DNA of 25,280 bases. Source: an uncultured Ruminococcus sp. (lineage in GTDB: Bacteria; Bacillota; Clostridia; Oscillospirales; Ruminococcaceae). Made by a program: the position numbers and the translations under genes. Under the pieces are notes generated by a model. It was not told the origin of the DNA and did not search any database. It saw only the letters and a program-made list of their open reading frames with translations. Each line of letters starts with the position of its first letter. Position 1 is the stretch's first letter. The stretch is from assembly GCA_937907215.1 (NCBI GenBank), contig CALESG010000097.1, forward strand, positions 1-25,280, written 5' to 3'. This document shows positions 17,101 through 24,893 of this stretch, one piece after another.

Positions 17101-20100
17101 CAATAAGATCTTCTCTAGCAATAGTAACGTTTTTTTCAAAACTATTGCCATTATAAGAATTTTTGTTAATACCTATCGCTTCTTCAAAAGTATTAGTAAC
17201 TATTAAATTCCCAGAACTACTTGTAGTCTGCATAGATATTGTATACTTACCATTTTTAGTTTTAAATGTTTCCGTGCCATCAACTAATACTTTACTCTGA
17301 TTTTCAGCATCAGTATAAGCAGTTTCAACTAAACGATATGTTAAAGAATGCCTAATAGATGTTCCATCACCAACAATTTCAATTTCTGTTTGAGGAAGAT
17401 TTCCGATGGATGCACCTTGCCATAATGTACCATCACTTTCAGAAACATTTGCACTTGATAATGTAACAGTAACAATTTGTGCATTCTCATCAAGAACATC
17501 GCTCCATGTTCCATTACCATCAAGCTGCTTCTGAAGTTTAAGCGTTACATTTTTCGGTCTGTTATTATCTAACAACGGAGTTTTATAAATTAAACTGTTA
17601 CCATCATCCCCAACCCACTTCTTCTGAGGTGTAATAGCAATCGTACTTACAGGCTCAAAAGTATTACTAATAGTTGTATTATTTGGAGTGCTATAGTAAT
17701 CATAACTGATATTATACCAACCATCACCAGTTGTAGCAAAGTAATTTTGAGTGATGTTAACTGTTTTACCGTCCTTTATATAGCCTACTTCTTCAGCAGT
17801 ATAAGTATAGGTTACGATTTTTCCATCATCAGTAGATTGATAAGGAAGACCTGACCAGGTATGTCTCCAACTATTGCCTGCATTCAATTCTACAGGAACA
17901 TCGTTATAATACTTAGTCGTGCCATCAGAAGCTGTCTGCTTAAGATGTACAAGAATAGTTTCAGGACGATTATTCATATGTGCTGTATCATTATTCCACA
18001 GCTTATTAGCAGTATAACTTAAAGTCTTATTAGCTTTGTATTCATTTACAACAACAAGATTGCCATTATCAGTACTATAACTTATATTATAATAACCACC
18101 GTCAGCTATAAACTGATCGCCACTGATGTCAGTATCATTATACTTGATTTCACGGATTCTATAGTTACAGTTCGCAGAACCTGTTCCCATAGGAATAATC
18201 TGAGGAAGGTTCTCCCAGCTGCTGCCTACCCATTTATTGCCCGTACCACTAATAACTTGTGTGACAATATCATCTGTTGAACTCTGGTCAAATACATAAT
18301 TACCTGACGCATTCTTTCTAACAGGATAATAATTATTATTATCTGTAGAATATTCAAGCTGAACAGTTATGCTATTGATACCGGTTCCTGAACCTGTATC
18401 GCCACTCCATGTCTTTTGAGGTGTTATATTTCTTTCTCTATAAAGAGTGTTGTTTGCACCAATATAAATGTCATCCTTGTTGCCGACACCATTATTATTA
18501 GTATATCCAACCTGATAAGAACCACCATCAACATCTAGCAAATTGTTCTCAATGGAACTGCCGTTGGATTTAACTTCCTCTATCTTATAATAATATGTTA
18601 AGTCACTTCCAACTGAACCATCAGCATTAGCTTTTCTGATTCGTCTCGGCAATTTCTCAAGTGTCTTACTCCATTCATTACTGCTGCCATTAAGCGTTAC
18701 CAGTTCTGTTGCTGAGCTATAACCGCTGTCACCACTGAACAGATAATCTCCATTAGAAGCAAACTTTACAGACTTCCATTGATAATCGCCTGTATGATAC
18801 AACACCTTAAAGTAAGCATTTGCAGGTCTTATAGACGTATCATCATTAGACCACTGCTTTGTAAGATGAAGATTTAAAGTTGTGTGAATCTCAGGGTCAT
18901 TTCTTGTAAGAGTAAACTTATCGGAAGCATGATTGCCATTAAAGTCCGCACCATTTAAAAATTCACTTATAACAGGATAATTTGTACCGGAAGCTACAGC
19001 ATTTGATGTTGCAGTAGTCTGATATTCAATATACACAAAGTTATAGCCCTTTGTATCAAGCGTATTTTTAAACGTAATTGTAAAGCCATCATTATTAGCA
19101 TTAGGAACTAAATCATAATCAATATCTTTGTTAAGCAGAGTCCTGTTCCAATCAGACTCGCTGACTTTTCCATAAACTCTTAATGCTGCGAGCTGATCGG
19201 AAGTTATAGTATGTTCACCATTATCAGGAGGTGTAAGCTTATCAACATAAGTAAGACCATCAAAAGTACCATCATGTGTGATATTAGCAGTCCAGTTCAA
19301 TGTTCTAACAAGCTTACCACTGTGTTCTATTGTTTCTGTCTTATTACCGTTTAAAGTCTTTTCTAATCCATCTCTGACGGTAACATCAACCGGAGCATTT
19401 TCCTTGCCAGGACCCGGACCCGGACCATAACCATTGTTAACTGTTATAGTTCCGGAATCTGTATTCTTTATATCAACCTTAGTTTTATATGTAATGTTAA
19501 AATCGTCACTGTTTGGCTTTGATGTAAATGTAAGAATACCACTACTTTTGTCCAGTGTAGCAAAGTTGCTTGCAGGCTGATAATTTATCTGAATATCTTC
19601 AATATTCACATTCTTGAACATATCATCATAAATGGTGTAATCAGTTATATCATATCCACCCTCAATCTTGACATTTATAGTCCAAGTGATTTCATGAGAA
19701 TCCTGAGCATAACTACCCCATTTATTCAATCCAACAAGGTCACTTTCTGATTTATATGTTACTTTGCCTTGATCTTTTTTACCGGTAGGCTCATCATCAG
19801 GATATTTCAGTTCTACATCATTAGTGTTTTCGTTACCTATACCACCTGTTTCACTTACAGGTGCTTCATACTCAATAGTGATATATTTAGCATTGCCTGT
19901 ATTCTTCAGCTGCCACTTACCATTAGCATACTCTAAAGTACCGGATGAAGTTTTTATTGGAGATAAATTAGTTGGGATCTTGCTATCTTCAATAATATAA
20001 TCATCAAGAGAAACACCGCTCTGGCTTGTAACTTCTATCTTCCACTTGATTTTATTTCCTGAATCAGGATATGTACCAGACTTATAATCAGGCTCACCTG

Positions 20101-21925
20101 TCTTTTTTATATAGAAAGGATTTGCAGTAAATGTAGGATCTGACGGATCCTTAGTAGGATCTGGATCGTCAGGTTTTTCTTTCAATACTGCTTCGTTGTG
20201 AGCTGTACCTGATCTTAACTGTTCAGGAGTCAGTGCCGTAGCATACTTGATCGTGATCCACTGTGCCTTTTTAGCATCAGCAGTCAATTTTATAACTCCG
20301 TTGCTGTCCGGCTGGTTAGCTGCATTGGCAGGATTTATTGAAATGCTGCCAGGAACAGGATTTTTCAGCATATTGTCAGAAAGCTCATAATCTGTAAGAT
20401 CCATGCCACTTTGATTATTAATAGTAATAGTCCATTCGATCGTACCATTTGATGTATTAGCATTACCATCTTTTGCAAGTGATATGAGAGCTTTTTTATC
20501 CTTATACTCTACATCTTCTTTGTCTTCTTTATTTGTAGGTTCACCAGTAGGATAGTACAGTTTTGCAGTATTAGAGTTAGTTTTTCCGACTTCAGCATCT
20601 GTTGTATACTTAATAGTAACAGTAGAAGCATCACCTGTACCAGTAAGTTTCCATTTTCCATTTTCAGATGTCAAGCTGCCACTTGGAGTAATAGCCACAC
20701 CCGAACTTGGAATATTAGCATCTTCAATAATATAATTCTCAAGTGAACCGCCATATTCATTTTTAATTGTAATTTCCCAGTTGATTTTCTTATTATATGA
20801 ACCGCCAGACGTCTGATAGTCAGGAGTACCATTTTTGTTTACTGTAAACGGTTCTTTCCAAAGATTAGCTGTTTCATCATCCTCGCTAATCTTTTTATCA
20901 TCTTTCTTAAGTTCAGCATGGTTTTTTCGAGAACCATCAGCATTTTGCAGCTGAGCATCAGTAATCTTAGTTACATATTCAACAGTAACATAGTCTTTAT
21001 AATTAGAATCAAATACAATTTTTTGACCATCATAAGTACCAGCTGAACTTGGTGTTATAGTTACATTGCCATCAACAGCATTTTTAAGCATATCATCTGT
21101 CAATGTATAACCATCAAGAACTACATAGTTTGGATTTTTAACTTGAATAGTCCACTTGATCGTTCCGTTACTTTCGTTGACCCAACTTGTCTTATCAATA
21201 GTAGGCCATTTATCCTGGAAGTCAACAGTAACTTCCTGACCGTTTATTATAAACTTCTGGTCGCCACTTTCATCGCTGCTGCTTTTCAGCTCACCCGAAA
21301 AATCAAGCGAACCCTTGATTTTACCAGTACCATTGGTTACATAAGCAATATAAGCATCATCAAGTGTTATTTCTACACGTCCATCTTTTATTATATATGT
21401 ACCAGCTATACCATCTTTATAATCGGGGTCATCAATCGTACCATGATCTGAGCCACCCGGAAAAATCGCTGTTAAATCAGGATTCCCTAAATCCCAACCT
21501 AAGTGAGGTCCAGAGCCACTAAGGAAACTTTTAACGTCTTTATCAAATGTATATTCGATATATGTTTCCAAAGATAAAGGATCTGTATTGGCTGTGAAAC
21601 CACTATTTGTAGTAACACCTGATTGATTAGCTTCATAAAAATAATTACCACCACTTGACATACTAGCTTGCCATGTATCAGCACTCATTAGGTCAAGCAT
21701 ACCAGTATTGGGAATTACCTCCGGATTACCGGGCGTAGCACTGTAAAGCGAAACGCTTTCCATAACACTCATCGTACCAGGTATTGTCATACTAATAGCC
21801 GGCATAATCAAACTACTTATAACTGATAATGTAATAAGCATAGAAAGAAGGGCAGTTGCAGATAACCGCCTCTTTGTACTTTTATGTTTACTTAAAAAAG
21901 ATTGAATTTTTTGATTAAGATTCAT
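11114..21925 (-). CDS. Giant LPNTG pilus-tip adhesin with CnaB array and an inserted, circularly permuted SGNH hydrolase
   Basis: A 3603-residue secreted, wall- or pilus-anchored protein. Residues 1-50 form a signal peptide. About 60-240 is an unassigned beta-rich adhesin-like N-terminus. About 240-1010 holds six related beta modules, the first four in an alternating A-B-A-B pattern. About 1013-1584 has four CnaB domains, 1585-2192 a long unassigned SpaA/Cna-like region, and 2195-3557 six more CnaB domains. Each CnaB has the Lys-x-Trp strand, a Glu box and a closing Asn, so isopeptide bonds are likely. The eighth CnaB carries an SGNH hydrolase (about 2625-2848) and the tenth carries BIG2-like modules. 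LPNTG is at 3563-3567, then a hydrophobic helix and Arg/Lys tail. The start is ATG 21925, eight bases after AAGGGGG; the in-frame start at 21976 overlaps the signal peptidase gene. Likely the tip subunit, by analogy with RrgA/SpaC. Confidence 0.9.
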   Translation of the reverse strand: MNLNQKIQSFLSKHKSTKRRLSATALLSMLITLSVISSLIMPAISMTIPGTMSVMESVSLYSATPGNPEVIPNTGMLDLMSADTWQASMSSGGNYFYEANQSGVTTNSGFTANTDPLSLETYIEYTFDKDVKSFLSGSGPHLGWDLGNPDLTAIFPGGSDHGTIDDPDYKDGIAGTYIIKDGRVEITLDDAYIAYVTNGTGKIKGSLDFSGELKSSSDESGDQKFIINGQEVTVDFQDKWPTIDKTSWVNESNGTIKWTIQVKNPNYVVLDGYTLTDDMLKNAVDGNVTITPSSAGTYDGQKIVFDSNYKDYVTVEYVTKITDAQLQNADGSRKNHAELKKDDKKISEDDETANLWKEPFTVNKNGTPDYQTSGGSYNKKINWEITIKNEYGGSLENYIIEDANIPSSGVAITPSGSLTSENGKWKLTGTGDASTVTIKYTTDAEVGKTNSNTAKLYYPTGEPTNKEDKEDVEYKDKKALISLAKDGNANTSNGTIEWTITINNQSGMDLTDYELSDNMLKNPVPGSISINPANAANQPDSNGVIKLTADAKKAQWITIKYATALTPEQLRSGTAHNEAVLKEKPDDPDPTKDPSDPTFTANPFYIKKTGEPDYKSGTYPDSGNKIKWKIEVTSQSGVSLDDYIIEDSKIPTNLSPIKTSSGTLEYANGKWQLKNTGNAKYITIEYEAPVSETGGIGNENTNDVELKYPDDEPTGKKDQGKVTYKSESDLVGLNKWGSYAQDSHEITWTINVKIEGGYDITDYTIYDDMFKNVNIEDIQINYQPASNFATLDKSSGILTFTSKPNSDDFNITYKTKVDIKNTDSGTITVNNGYGPGPGPGKENAPVDVTVRDGLEKTLNGNKTETIEHSGKLVRTLNWTANITHDGTFDGLTYVDKLTPPDNGEHTITSDQLAALRVYGKVSESDWNRTLLNKDIDYDLVPNANNDGFTITFKNTLDTKGYNFVYIEYQTTATSNAVASGTNYPVISEFLNGADFNGNHASDKFTLTRNDPEIHTTLNLHLTKQWSNDDTSIRPANAYFKVLYHTGDYQWKSVKFASNGDYLFSGDSGYSSATELVTLNGSSNEWSKTLEKLPRRIRKANADGSVGSDLTYYYKIEEVKSNGSSIENNLLDVDGGSYQVGYTNNNGVGNKDDIYIGANNTLYRERNITPQKTWSGDTGSGTGINSITVQLEYSTDNNNYYPVRKNASGNYVFDQSSTDDIVTQVISGTGNKWVGSSWENLPQIIPMGTGSANCNYRIREIKYNDTDISGDQFIADGGYYNISYSTDNGNLVVVNEYKANKTLSYTANKLWNNDTAHMNNRPETILVHLKQTASDGTTKYYNDVPVELNAGNSWRHTWSGLPYQSTDDGKIVTYTYTAEEVGYIKDGKTVNITQNYFATTGDGWYNISYDYYSTPNNTTISNTFEPVSTIAITPQKKWVGDDGNSLIYKTPLLDNNRPKNVTLKLQKQLDGNGTWSDVLDENAQIVTVTLSSANVSESDGTLWQGASIGNLPQTEIEIVGDGTSIRHSLTYRLVETAYTDAENQSKVLVDGTETFKTKNGKYTISMQTTSSSGNLIVTNTFEEAIGINKNSYNGNSFEKNVTIAREDLIDKVDENGNVVEVSPFKKKIGDKYYYVFNYAINFEATTNDTVTPVFDQLPPNFTLVENSNISIKDGVGWNNSGENNKADPVYILKGDGTATNDHFANGYYARPTLLYVHFGLNHLPSKDKNTVLTSSDDSYYYDDEKNQIWFNKPYISNESTILTACYSIKIECQQLLDDMGDSTSYSIKNTAQKVTPTTGIPIEGMISSSEIKVVNKAPKDLITKKYAGKTRIPGYFKYSIDVNPEGKNLSTGDTIDIQDLLETVSYFDHDIGGAAGTTYRNNKRFVDILMDSITLYEVDANGNKVPLPENKYTRIFKNGDQVSDGAALLQLTIPDETHIVVDYTYKMIANETTPSVINKCKSSTRVNGRYATMQPGFVPPAGDKITFSNKAELISDSASDESEVKDTEYEVFKSSGMITTDMLPKIVKVNTGDYTINDLQAKFLLAKYEKGQWYYAIKINDENEDDDRVITWSTSGVNGKMVPSDVKLHEINVQTSYAVALGEEVLYKLIEINVPDGYEGSNLGLTDDEFKELITNYLNSGSIYYNNKDYTSFLNNYVSTYYFSYNSIISERPDDVPLDNIIQIKSGDDLKIPNNELIDIGIKKEWINPVTSTADSEITVELYWSYKKASSGMPDESELYLANAADLGLMDSSFSAVKTIPIEYNDDGSVKPNEKVWTDLPNGKNSVPIYYYIKETGYTIGGKTYTLDEDGNFTTASGETGSYRPTYIGNAANSDATINVRNSHQLMLKKNWKNSSNIELKNIPVEKVVVSIYGIDNDGVKTNEPLFENIELSAAKNWQVDLTDLITPDMDLSQYKSFVAEESGDRSLEDFVVSCVFNLNQDTGEIIVTNKNTVPTEASVKVNKVWSDGTDIHANESIKVTLYQSKTKIDDLSDLALKLKSSANIMQKIDENDKQEYENVTLNSANDWSHTWIGLPLEDENQNKYYYYVLEDKSGIANADKYTETYNIIASTPTKTDYTVTNTRKAIVVQKKWVDEEGNVIPDSELNQESITLDVWKKVTDPNWKKTLVVDQKWWSGTPENNPDKDTLQKFEDQCNGKIDDCNQLTKTLASAKDNIYFADVCAAVDKDTMLYDGCHPNATGMAAIASAYADVIRSIYTQTSDNLNIMCLGDSITNASDLCGLQDAANENYPKQLENLLKNNYASVSVVKNGQDGQQIPGFADRISGINSDTDIVCVLGGTNDIHQYGGNTKEEIKSRLSTLFAKIKEKNNNVIIVFGSIPHFDFVAQSITSSKVGSITLTKENGWVGAFDITDTDTSAEYYIDESSVPSGWQVSYDEDNRYQKLGSTTPLVATNTRNIPKTSLNVEKTWANDTGGEANRDSISLSLLQSTDLRNWVEYDTPMPTPTKNENIWTYSYTNLPFEDNAGNRYYYKIEEAPMTGYTTSYGTPSYLTAANGSNAGTLAITNTAAVSLKIRKVWSDIETNNHLNDKVEFKICRDVKTDATDPRPGFDESTLILEIDKTDVGVTVGNTASVNANKSIEFTQSDDSKSIFTVSSTGKTINIEGLAEGSGTITVTDGTDTFTINVTVSAYKLLIDNSENFVITAGEQNHKLSVTKGGAPFTDVTYSSSDTGVLTVSEDGTITTVNAGTATVTVSTGGNVILTQDITVNLPDDFTINGEQHEVAMKENIQLSVSPDYGKFTWSSSDESIATVDQTGKVIGVKVGNVTIKATRNDGLEKTYDVSVIDGGVKFNTNDGSTEVIIDETKKVSKIEIEFDENNIPSESWYNIQAKLTYYDTWSNIYWPHDETLFDLKFSNDSSSNKINNNSTSDKVKVTIDGYKVTIEINDPSSYDYSKGDGKFTISSDSSWQGKYRIVYLSEEKFSLRSASEEPQMLVGAGFVTAEPREAGIDGSTISFPYTVTISGGSASGWEQIIENLDVYDSNGNPYIYWVKEVSGADGYEASYQFSDGDPDSYKWINSSKLNSDGELVATVRNTKTDTPGYELPNTGGEGVTRYYYTGAALILLSAFAGSNRIRRRLKERRTK
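12015..12700 (-). other. BIG2-like Ig modules inserted in the last CnaB domain
   Basis: Within the final CnaB of the adhesin, three consecutive modules of about 75-80 residues show BIG2 features. The clearest has FTWSSSDESIATVDQTGKV followed by GVKVGNVTIKAT. The second has YSSSDTGVLTVSEDGTITTV and AGTATVTVS; the first is more diverged. After them, to about 11620, is a beta-rich module (YNIQAKLTYYDTWSNIYW region) that could be carbohydrate-binding but which I cannot assign. BIG2 domains are extracellular spacer or adhesion modules. Confidence 0.75.
13380..14050 (-). other. Circularly permuted SGNH/GDSL hydrolase domain inserted in a CnaB domain
   Basis: This segment encodes about 224 residues of the giant adhesin. 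In reading order it shows the C-terminal part of an SGNH fold first: NIYFADV, then DGCHPN (13835-13852; Asp2692 and His2695 as the DxxH pair) and the final helix. After a six-residue linker comes the N-terminal part: GDSIT (13727-13741; nucleophile Ser2731), the block II region NGQDGQ, GGTND (13523-13537; Asn2800) and the strand ending GSIPHF. In known SGNH enzymes the order is GDS, G, GxND, DxxH. The flanking CnaB strands (QKKWVDEEG before, GSITLTKENGW after) join into one domain. SGNH enzymes are esterases/deacetylases, often acting on acylated glycans; the substrate here is unknown. Confidence 0.85.
19742..21205 (-). repeat. Alternating A-B-A-B protein module repeat in the giant adhesin
   Basis: Four modules of about 107-131 residues alternate. 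A modules (20885-21205 and 20120-20489) share the pattern NGTIxWTI followed by LxDxMLKN and ITIxYxT. B modules (20490-20880 and 19742-20119) share KKxGxPDY, KIxWxIxI, LxxYIIED, NGKWxL and a closing YPxxEPTxK. This looks like duplication of a two-domain unit of about 240-255 residues. Two more diverged modules follow (about 18895-19741). The repeat is seen at protein level; DNA identity was not measured. Confidence 0.8.
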
Positions 21926-21962
21926 CTGTCGATCCCCCTTCTTTAGGATAATGAATTCAAAT

Positions 21963-22553
21963 TTAAATCGTACCAATCTGTTTTAACGGCCATATACGAA
22001 GCATTACCTCTCCTACTATCGATTCATTAGCAACGCATCCAACCGATGTTGAACGGCTGTCTACTGACGTAGAACGATGATCACCCATTACAAATACTCG
22101 TTCATCAGGCACTTGATACGGTAAATCAAGATCACATTCACCAAATGCTTTTTCATTAAGATAAGGTTCATCAAGCTCTTCGCCGTTTACATATACAGTA
22201 CCATCTTCTGATATGTCGATTATATCACCGGACACTCCAATAACACGTTTAAGCAATATTTTATTATTGTAATAAAACGCTATTACATCACCCTGCTCAA
22301 AATCTCCCCATTTCCTGCAAATTACAAGTTCATCATTTTGCAGCGTTGGAGTCATACTTGTTCCTGTAACTCTCAGCACCGGTAAAAATAACATTGAAAT
22401 TAAAACTGCTATAGCTGCTACAACTATCAGTGAAGATATTGTACTACGCAAAATTCTTAAATATTCCTTTTGGTGCTGTACTCTTTTTACTTCATTATCA
22501 AATTGCTCCGCTGTAGGCAAATCAATTTTTCTTTCGTCCGTCATCCTATTCAC
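21963..22553 (-). CDS. lepB: Type I signal peptidase dedicated to the pilus locus
   Basis: A 196-residue S26 signal peptidase that removes signal peptides from exported proteins, presumably the pilins encoded downstream. It has one N-terminal membrane helix (about residues 36-58), catalytic Ser66 in GTSMTPT, catalytic Lys102 in LLKRVIGVSGD, and the conserved GDHRSTSVDSR box near the C-terminus. I use the GTG at 22553, which forms a 4-base GTGA overlap with the preceding gene; an in-frame ATG at 22544 is an alternative. Pilus loci in Gram-positive bacteria often carry their own signal peptidase. Confidence 0.93.
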   Translation of the reverse strand: MNRMTDERKIDLPTAEQFDNEVKRVQHQKEYLRILRSTISSLIVVAAIAVLISMLFLPVLRVTGTSMTPTLQNDELVICRKWGDFEQGDVIAFYYNNKILLKRVIGVSGDIIDISEDGTVYVNGEELDEPYLNEKAFGECDLDLPYQVPDERVFVMGDHRSTSVDSRSTSVGCVANESIVGEVMLRIWPLKQIGTI

Positions 22554-22840
22554 TGCTCCGTTTCTCTTTTATCTGAATTTTCATCTTCATCAGACTTTGT
22601 GGAAACATCATCATCGCTCTCAAGACCATTCGCCTTGCACAGTGAATCTACTCGCTTTGCAGTTTTCAATACGGCTTCAAGAATTTCTTTGTTGATGTCC
22701 GCCTGTCCGGCTACATGAGCATTAAGCTGATCTCGAAGAGATTGATTTTCTTGATTTAATTCTTCAAGATCTTTCTTCATGTAATACATAAGCTCTAAAA
22801 GCTCACCACGTTTCAACTTTCTTAATTCTTTGTCCGTCAT
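22550..22840 (-). CDS. Small coiled-coil protein, first gene of the pilus operon
   Basis: A 96-residue hydrophilic protein with no signal peptide or membrane helix, so probably cytoplasmic. It begins MTDKELRKLKRGELLELMYY, continues as a heptad-rich helix (about residues 15-70, with leucines and many Glu/Gln/Lys), and ends in an acidic low-complexity tail. I do not recognise a characterised family; similar short 'ELRKLKRxELLELL' proteins occur beside sortase and signal peptidase genes in clostridia (from memory, not searched). A GGAGG site nine bases before the ATG and a consensus promoter precede it, and it overlaps the signal peptidase gene by four bases. A regulatory or scaffold role is only a guess. 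Confidence 0.8.
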   Translation of the reverse strand: MTDKELRKLKRGELLELMYYMKKDLEELNQENQSLRDQLNAHVAGQADINKEILEAVLKTAKRVDSLCKANGLESDDDVSTKSDEDENSDKRETEQ

Positions 22841-22900
22841 TTAGTGTGTCCTCCGGTGCAATTCTTTTTATTCGTCTTTTCTATTTATTAACATGAATAA

Positions 22901-22929
22901 ATTATAACACCATTTCGAACTCTTGTCAA
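22901..22929 (-). promoter_or_regulatory. Perfect consensus sigma-A promoter of the pilus operon
   Basis: On the - strand TTGACA (complement of 22924-22929) and TATAAT (complement of 22901-22906) are 17 bases apart, an exact consensus. Transcription would start near 22894, giving a leader of about 50 bases before the ATG at 22840. This predicts strong basal transcription unless a repressor intervenes. Confidence 0.85.
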
Positions 22930-23066
22930 CACCTATATCCAATTTCCATTATTATCATAAAAATACTTGAATGATTTTGTGCATGTTGACGATTAAATGT
23001 TTGTATAATATTTTAACACGACCGTATTATTCATATTTTCATCAACGTTCATCAATTTTTTAGCTG
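22930..23066. other. Intergenic region between recQ and the pilus promoter
   Basis: This AT-rich spacer has no gene and no clear terminator after recQ. It contains a direct repeat TTCATCAA at about 23039-23046 and 23049-23056 (TTGATGAA on the - strand) just after the recQ stop. Read-through from recQ into the pilus operon is therefore possible. Confidence 0.4.
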
Positions 23067-24893
23067 TTATTTATATTTCAAAAATCGCTTTATCTCACGT
23101 ATAAAATCCCCACCATACTTTTGAGAACGCATCATTCCTACTCCGGATACCTCCATAAGCTCATGTATATTCTGCGGTTTCTTCCTGCACATATCTCTAA
23201 GTGCTGCGTTTGAAAATACAACATACGGCGGAATATGCTCTTTTGTAGAAATCTTCTCTCTAAGACGTCTAAGCTGCTGAAAAAGCTGCTCTTCTTCCGG
23301 GCTTACATTTTCATATACAATATCTTCCTTTGCCCTTTTAGATACCATCATCTCCACCGATCTTTCTTTTCTTATAATAGCAGCGGACTGGGTATTTATA
23401 ACAAGCTCAGAATATTCCTTATACTGCCTTGTACCAAGATCTCCTCCTGCGATCATGGAATCTATCATCTGCATAATATTGCTTACACTATAATTGCTCA
23501 TTATTCCATATGTAGATAATTTATCAAGGTTCATTTCCAAAATGCTTTTTTGCGTACTGCCTGTGAGAACTTGTGCTGTTTTCGTTCGACTAAGATGATA
23601 ACCATTCTGCTGACCTCTATATACACAGGAAATTATCTTCATAGCCTCAAGCGTGATGTCCTTTTTCTCAGTGTTTCCAAGACAGCCTGAACAATTTCCA
23701 CATAAAGCAGCCGGTTTTTCTCCAAAATATCTAAGCATATAATTTCTCTGACATTCCACTGATGTGCAATAGAATGTCATACATTTAAGCCTTTCCTTTC
23801 CTTTTGCAATAAGCGATTCAACAAGTGCCGAATCCTTTATATCTGCCGATTCTCTTGACTGCTCAATTAAAAACTGATTTGTACGCACATCTTTGCCACT
23901 GTATAAAAGAATACAGTCCGCCGGTTCTCCATCTCTTCCAGCCCTGCCGGCTTCCTGATAATAACTTTCAATATCTTTTGGCATATTATAATGTATAACA
24001 AATGATACATTGTGCTTGTCTATTCCCATTCCAAAAGCATTTGTGGCAACCATTATATTTCTTCTGTCATATATAAAGTCCTGCTGATTTGATGCACGTT
24101 CTTCCGGTGAAAGTCCAGCATGATAACGTGTAGCTGCAAATCCAGCATCACAAAGTTCATCGCAAACCTGTTCCACAAGTTTTCTTGAAATGCAATAAAC
24201 TATACCACTTCTGTCTTTGTACTTTCGCAAAAGTGAAAGCAATTCTTTCGATTTGTTTTTAGAAATTTCCACACCAAAGTAAAGATTCTTTCTGTCAAAA
24301 CCTGTTGTTATTGCTACAGGCTCAATAAGCTTTAAAAGGCTTACAATATCCTGTTTTACCTGTTTAGTTGCAGTAGCAGTAAAAGCTCCTATTATCGGTC
24401 GCTCCGGCAGCAGTTCCACAAATTTTGCTATATCAAGATAACTTTGCCTAAAATCTTGTCCCCATTGTGAAACGCAGTGAGCCTCATCAACAGTTATCAT
24501 TGATATTTTTATATTTGCTGCAAATCTCAAAAAGCTCTCTGTAAGAAGTCTTTCAGGTGCAACATAAATAAGCTTGTACTGTCCCTGTCTGGCACCATAC
24601 ATTACAGATTGATACTCGTCAGAATTCATTGCACTATTTATAAAAGCAGCTGATATACCGCTTTGTCTTAAGTTTTCCACCTGATCTTTCATAAGAGATA
24701 TAAGCGGAGATATTACTATTGATATTCCCGGCAGCATCAATGCCGGAAGCTGATAGCAAACAGACTTTCCGGCACCGGTAGGCATTACAGCCAAAACATC
24801 CTTGCCGCCAAGAAGTGCGTCAACGGCCTCCTGTTGTCCGTCACGAAAAGAAGTATGTCCAAAATATTCGTGAAGCAACTGAAGTTTTCTCAT
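23067..24893 (-). CDS. recQ: ATP-dependent DNA helicase RecQ
   Basis: A 608-residue superfamily 2 3'-5' DNA helicase for recombination and fork repair. Domains in order: a Q-motif region (YFGHTSFRDGQQEAVDALL), Walker A TGAGKS (about residues 39-44), DEAH box at 136-139, helicase motifs IV-VI ending QEAGRAGRDG, the RQC zinc site with its cysteine set (CxxxxC...CGNCSGC), a winged helix, and a C-terminal HRDC domain. Length is normal. I use the ATG at 24893; the 36 extra codons possible upstream to 25001 have no similarity to RecQ. The ribosome binding site there is weak (GGGAAAAG). Confidence 0.93.
   Translation of the reverse strand: MRKLQLLHEYFGHTSFRDGQQEAVDALLGGKDVLAVMPTGAGKSVCYQLPALMLPGISIVISPLISLMKDQVENLRQSGISAAFINSAMNSDEYQSVMYGARQGQYKLIYVAPERLLTESFLRFAANIKISMITVDEAHCVSQWGQDFRQSYLDIAKFVELLPERPIIGAFTATATKQVKQDIVSLLKLIEPVAITTGFDRKNLYFGVEISKNKSKELLSLLRKYKDRSGIVYCISRKLVEQVCDELCDAGFAATRYHAGLSPEERASNQQDFIYDRRNIMVATNAFGMGIDKHNVSFVIHYNMPKDIESYYQEAGRAGRDGEPADCILLYSGKDVRTNQFLIEQSRESADIKDSALVESLIAKGKERLKCMTFYCTSVECQRNYMLRYFGEKPAALCGNCSGCLGNTEKKDITLEAMKIISCVYRGQQNGYHLSRTKTAQVLTGSTQKSILEMNLDKLSTYGIMSNYSVSNIMQMIDSMIAGGDLGTRQYKEYSELVINTQSAAIIRKERSVEMMVSKRAKEDIVYENVSPEEEQLFQQLRRLREKISTKEHIPPYVVFSNAALRDMCRKKPQNIHELMEVSGVGMMRSQKYGGDFIREIKRFLKYK

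Noticed and set aside
21926..21976. Adhesin start at 21976
   Set aside because: It overlaps the signal peptidase gene and lacks a ribosome binding site, while ATG 21925 follows AAGGGGG and starts a proper signal peptide.
22978..23012. TTGACG and TATAAT on the + strand near 22986-23010 as a promoter
   Set aside because: The spacing is about 12 bases and no + strand gene follows, since recQ lies on the - strand.
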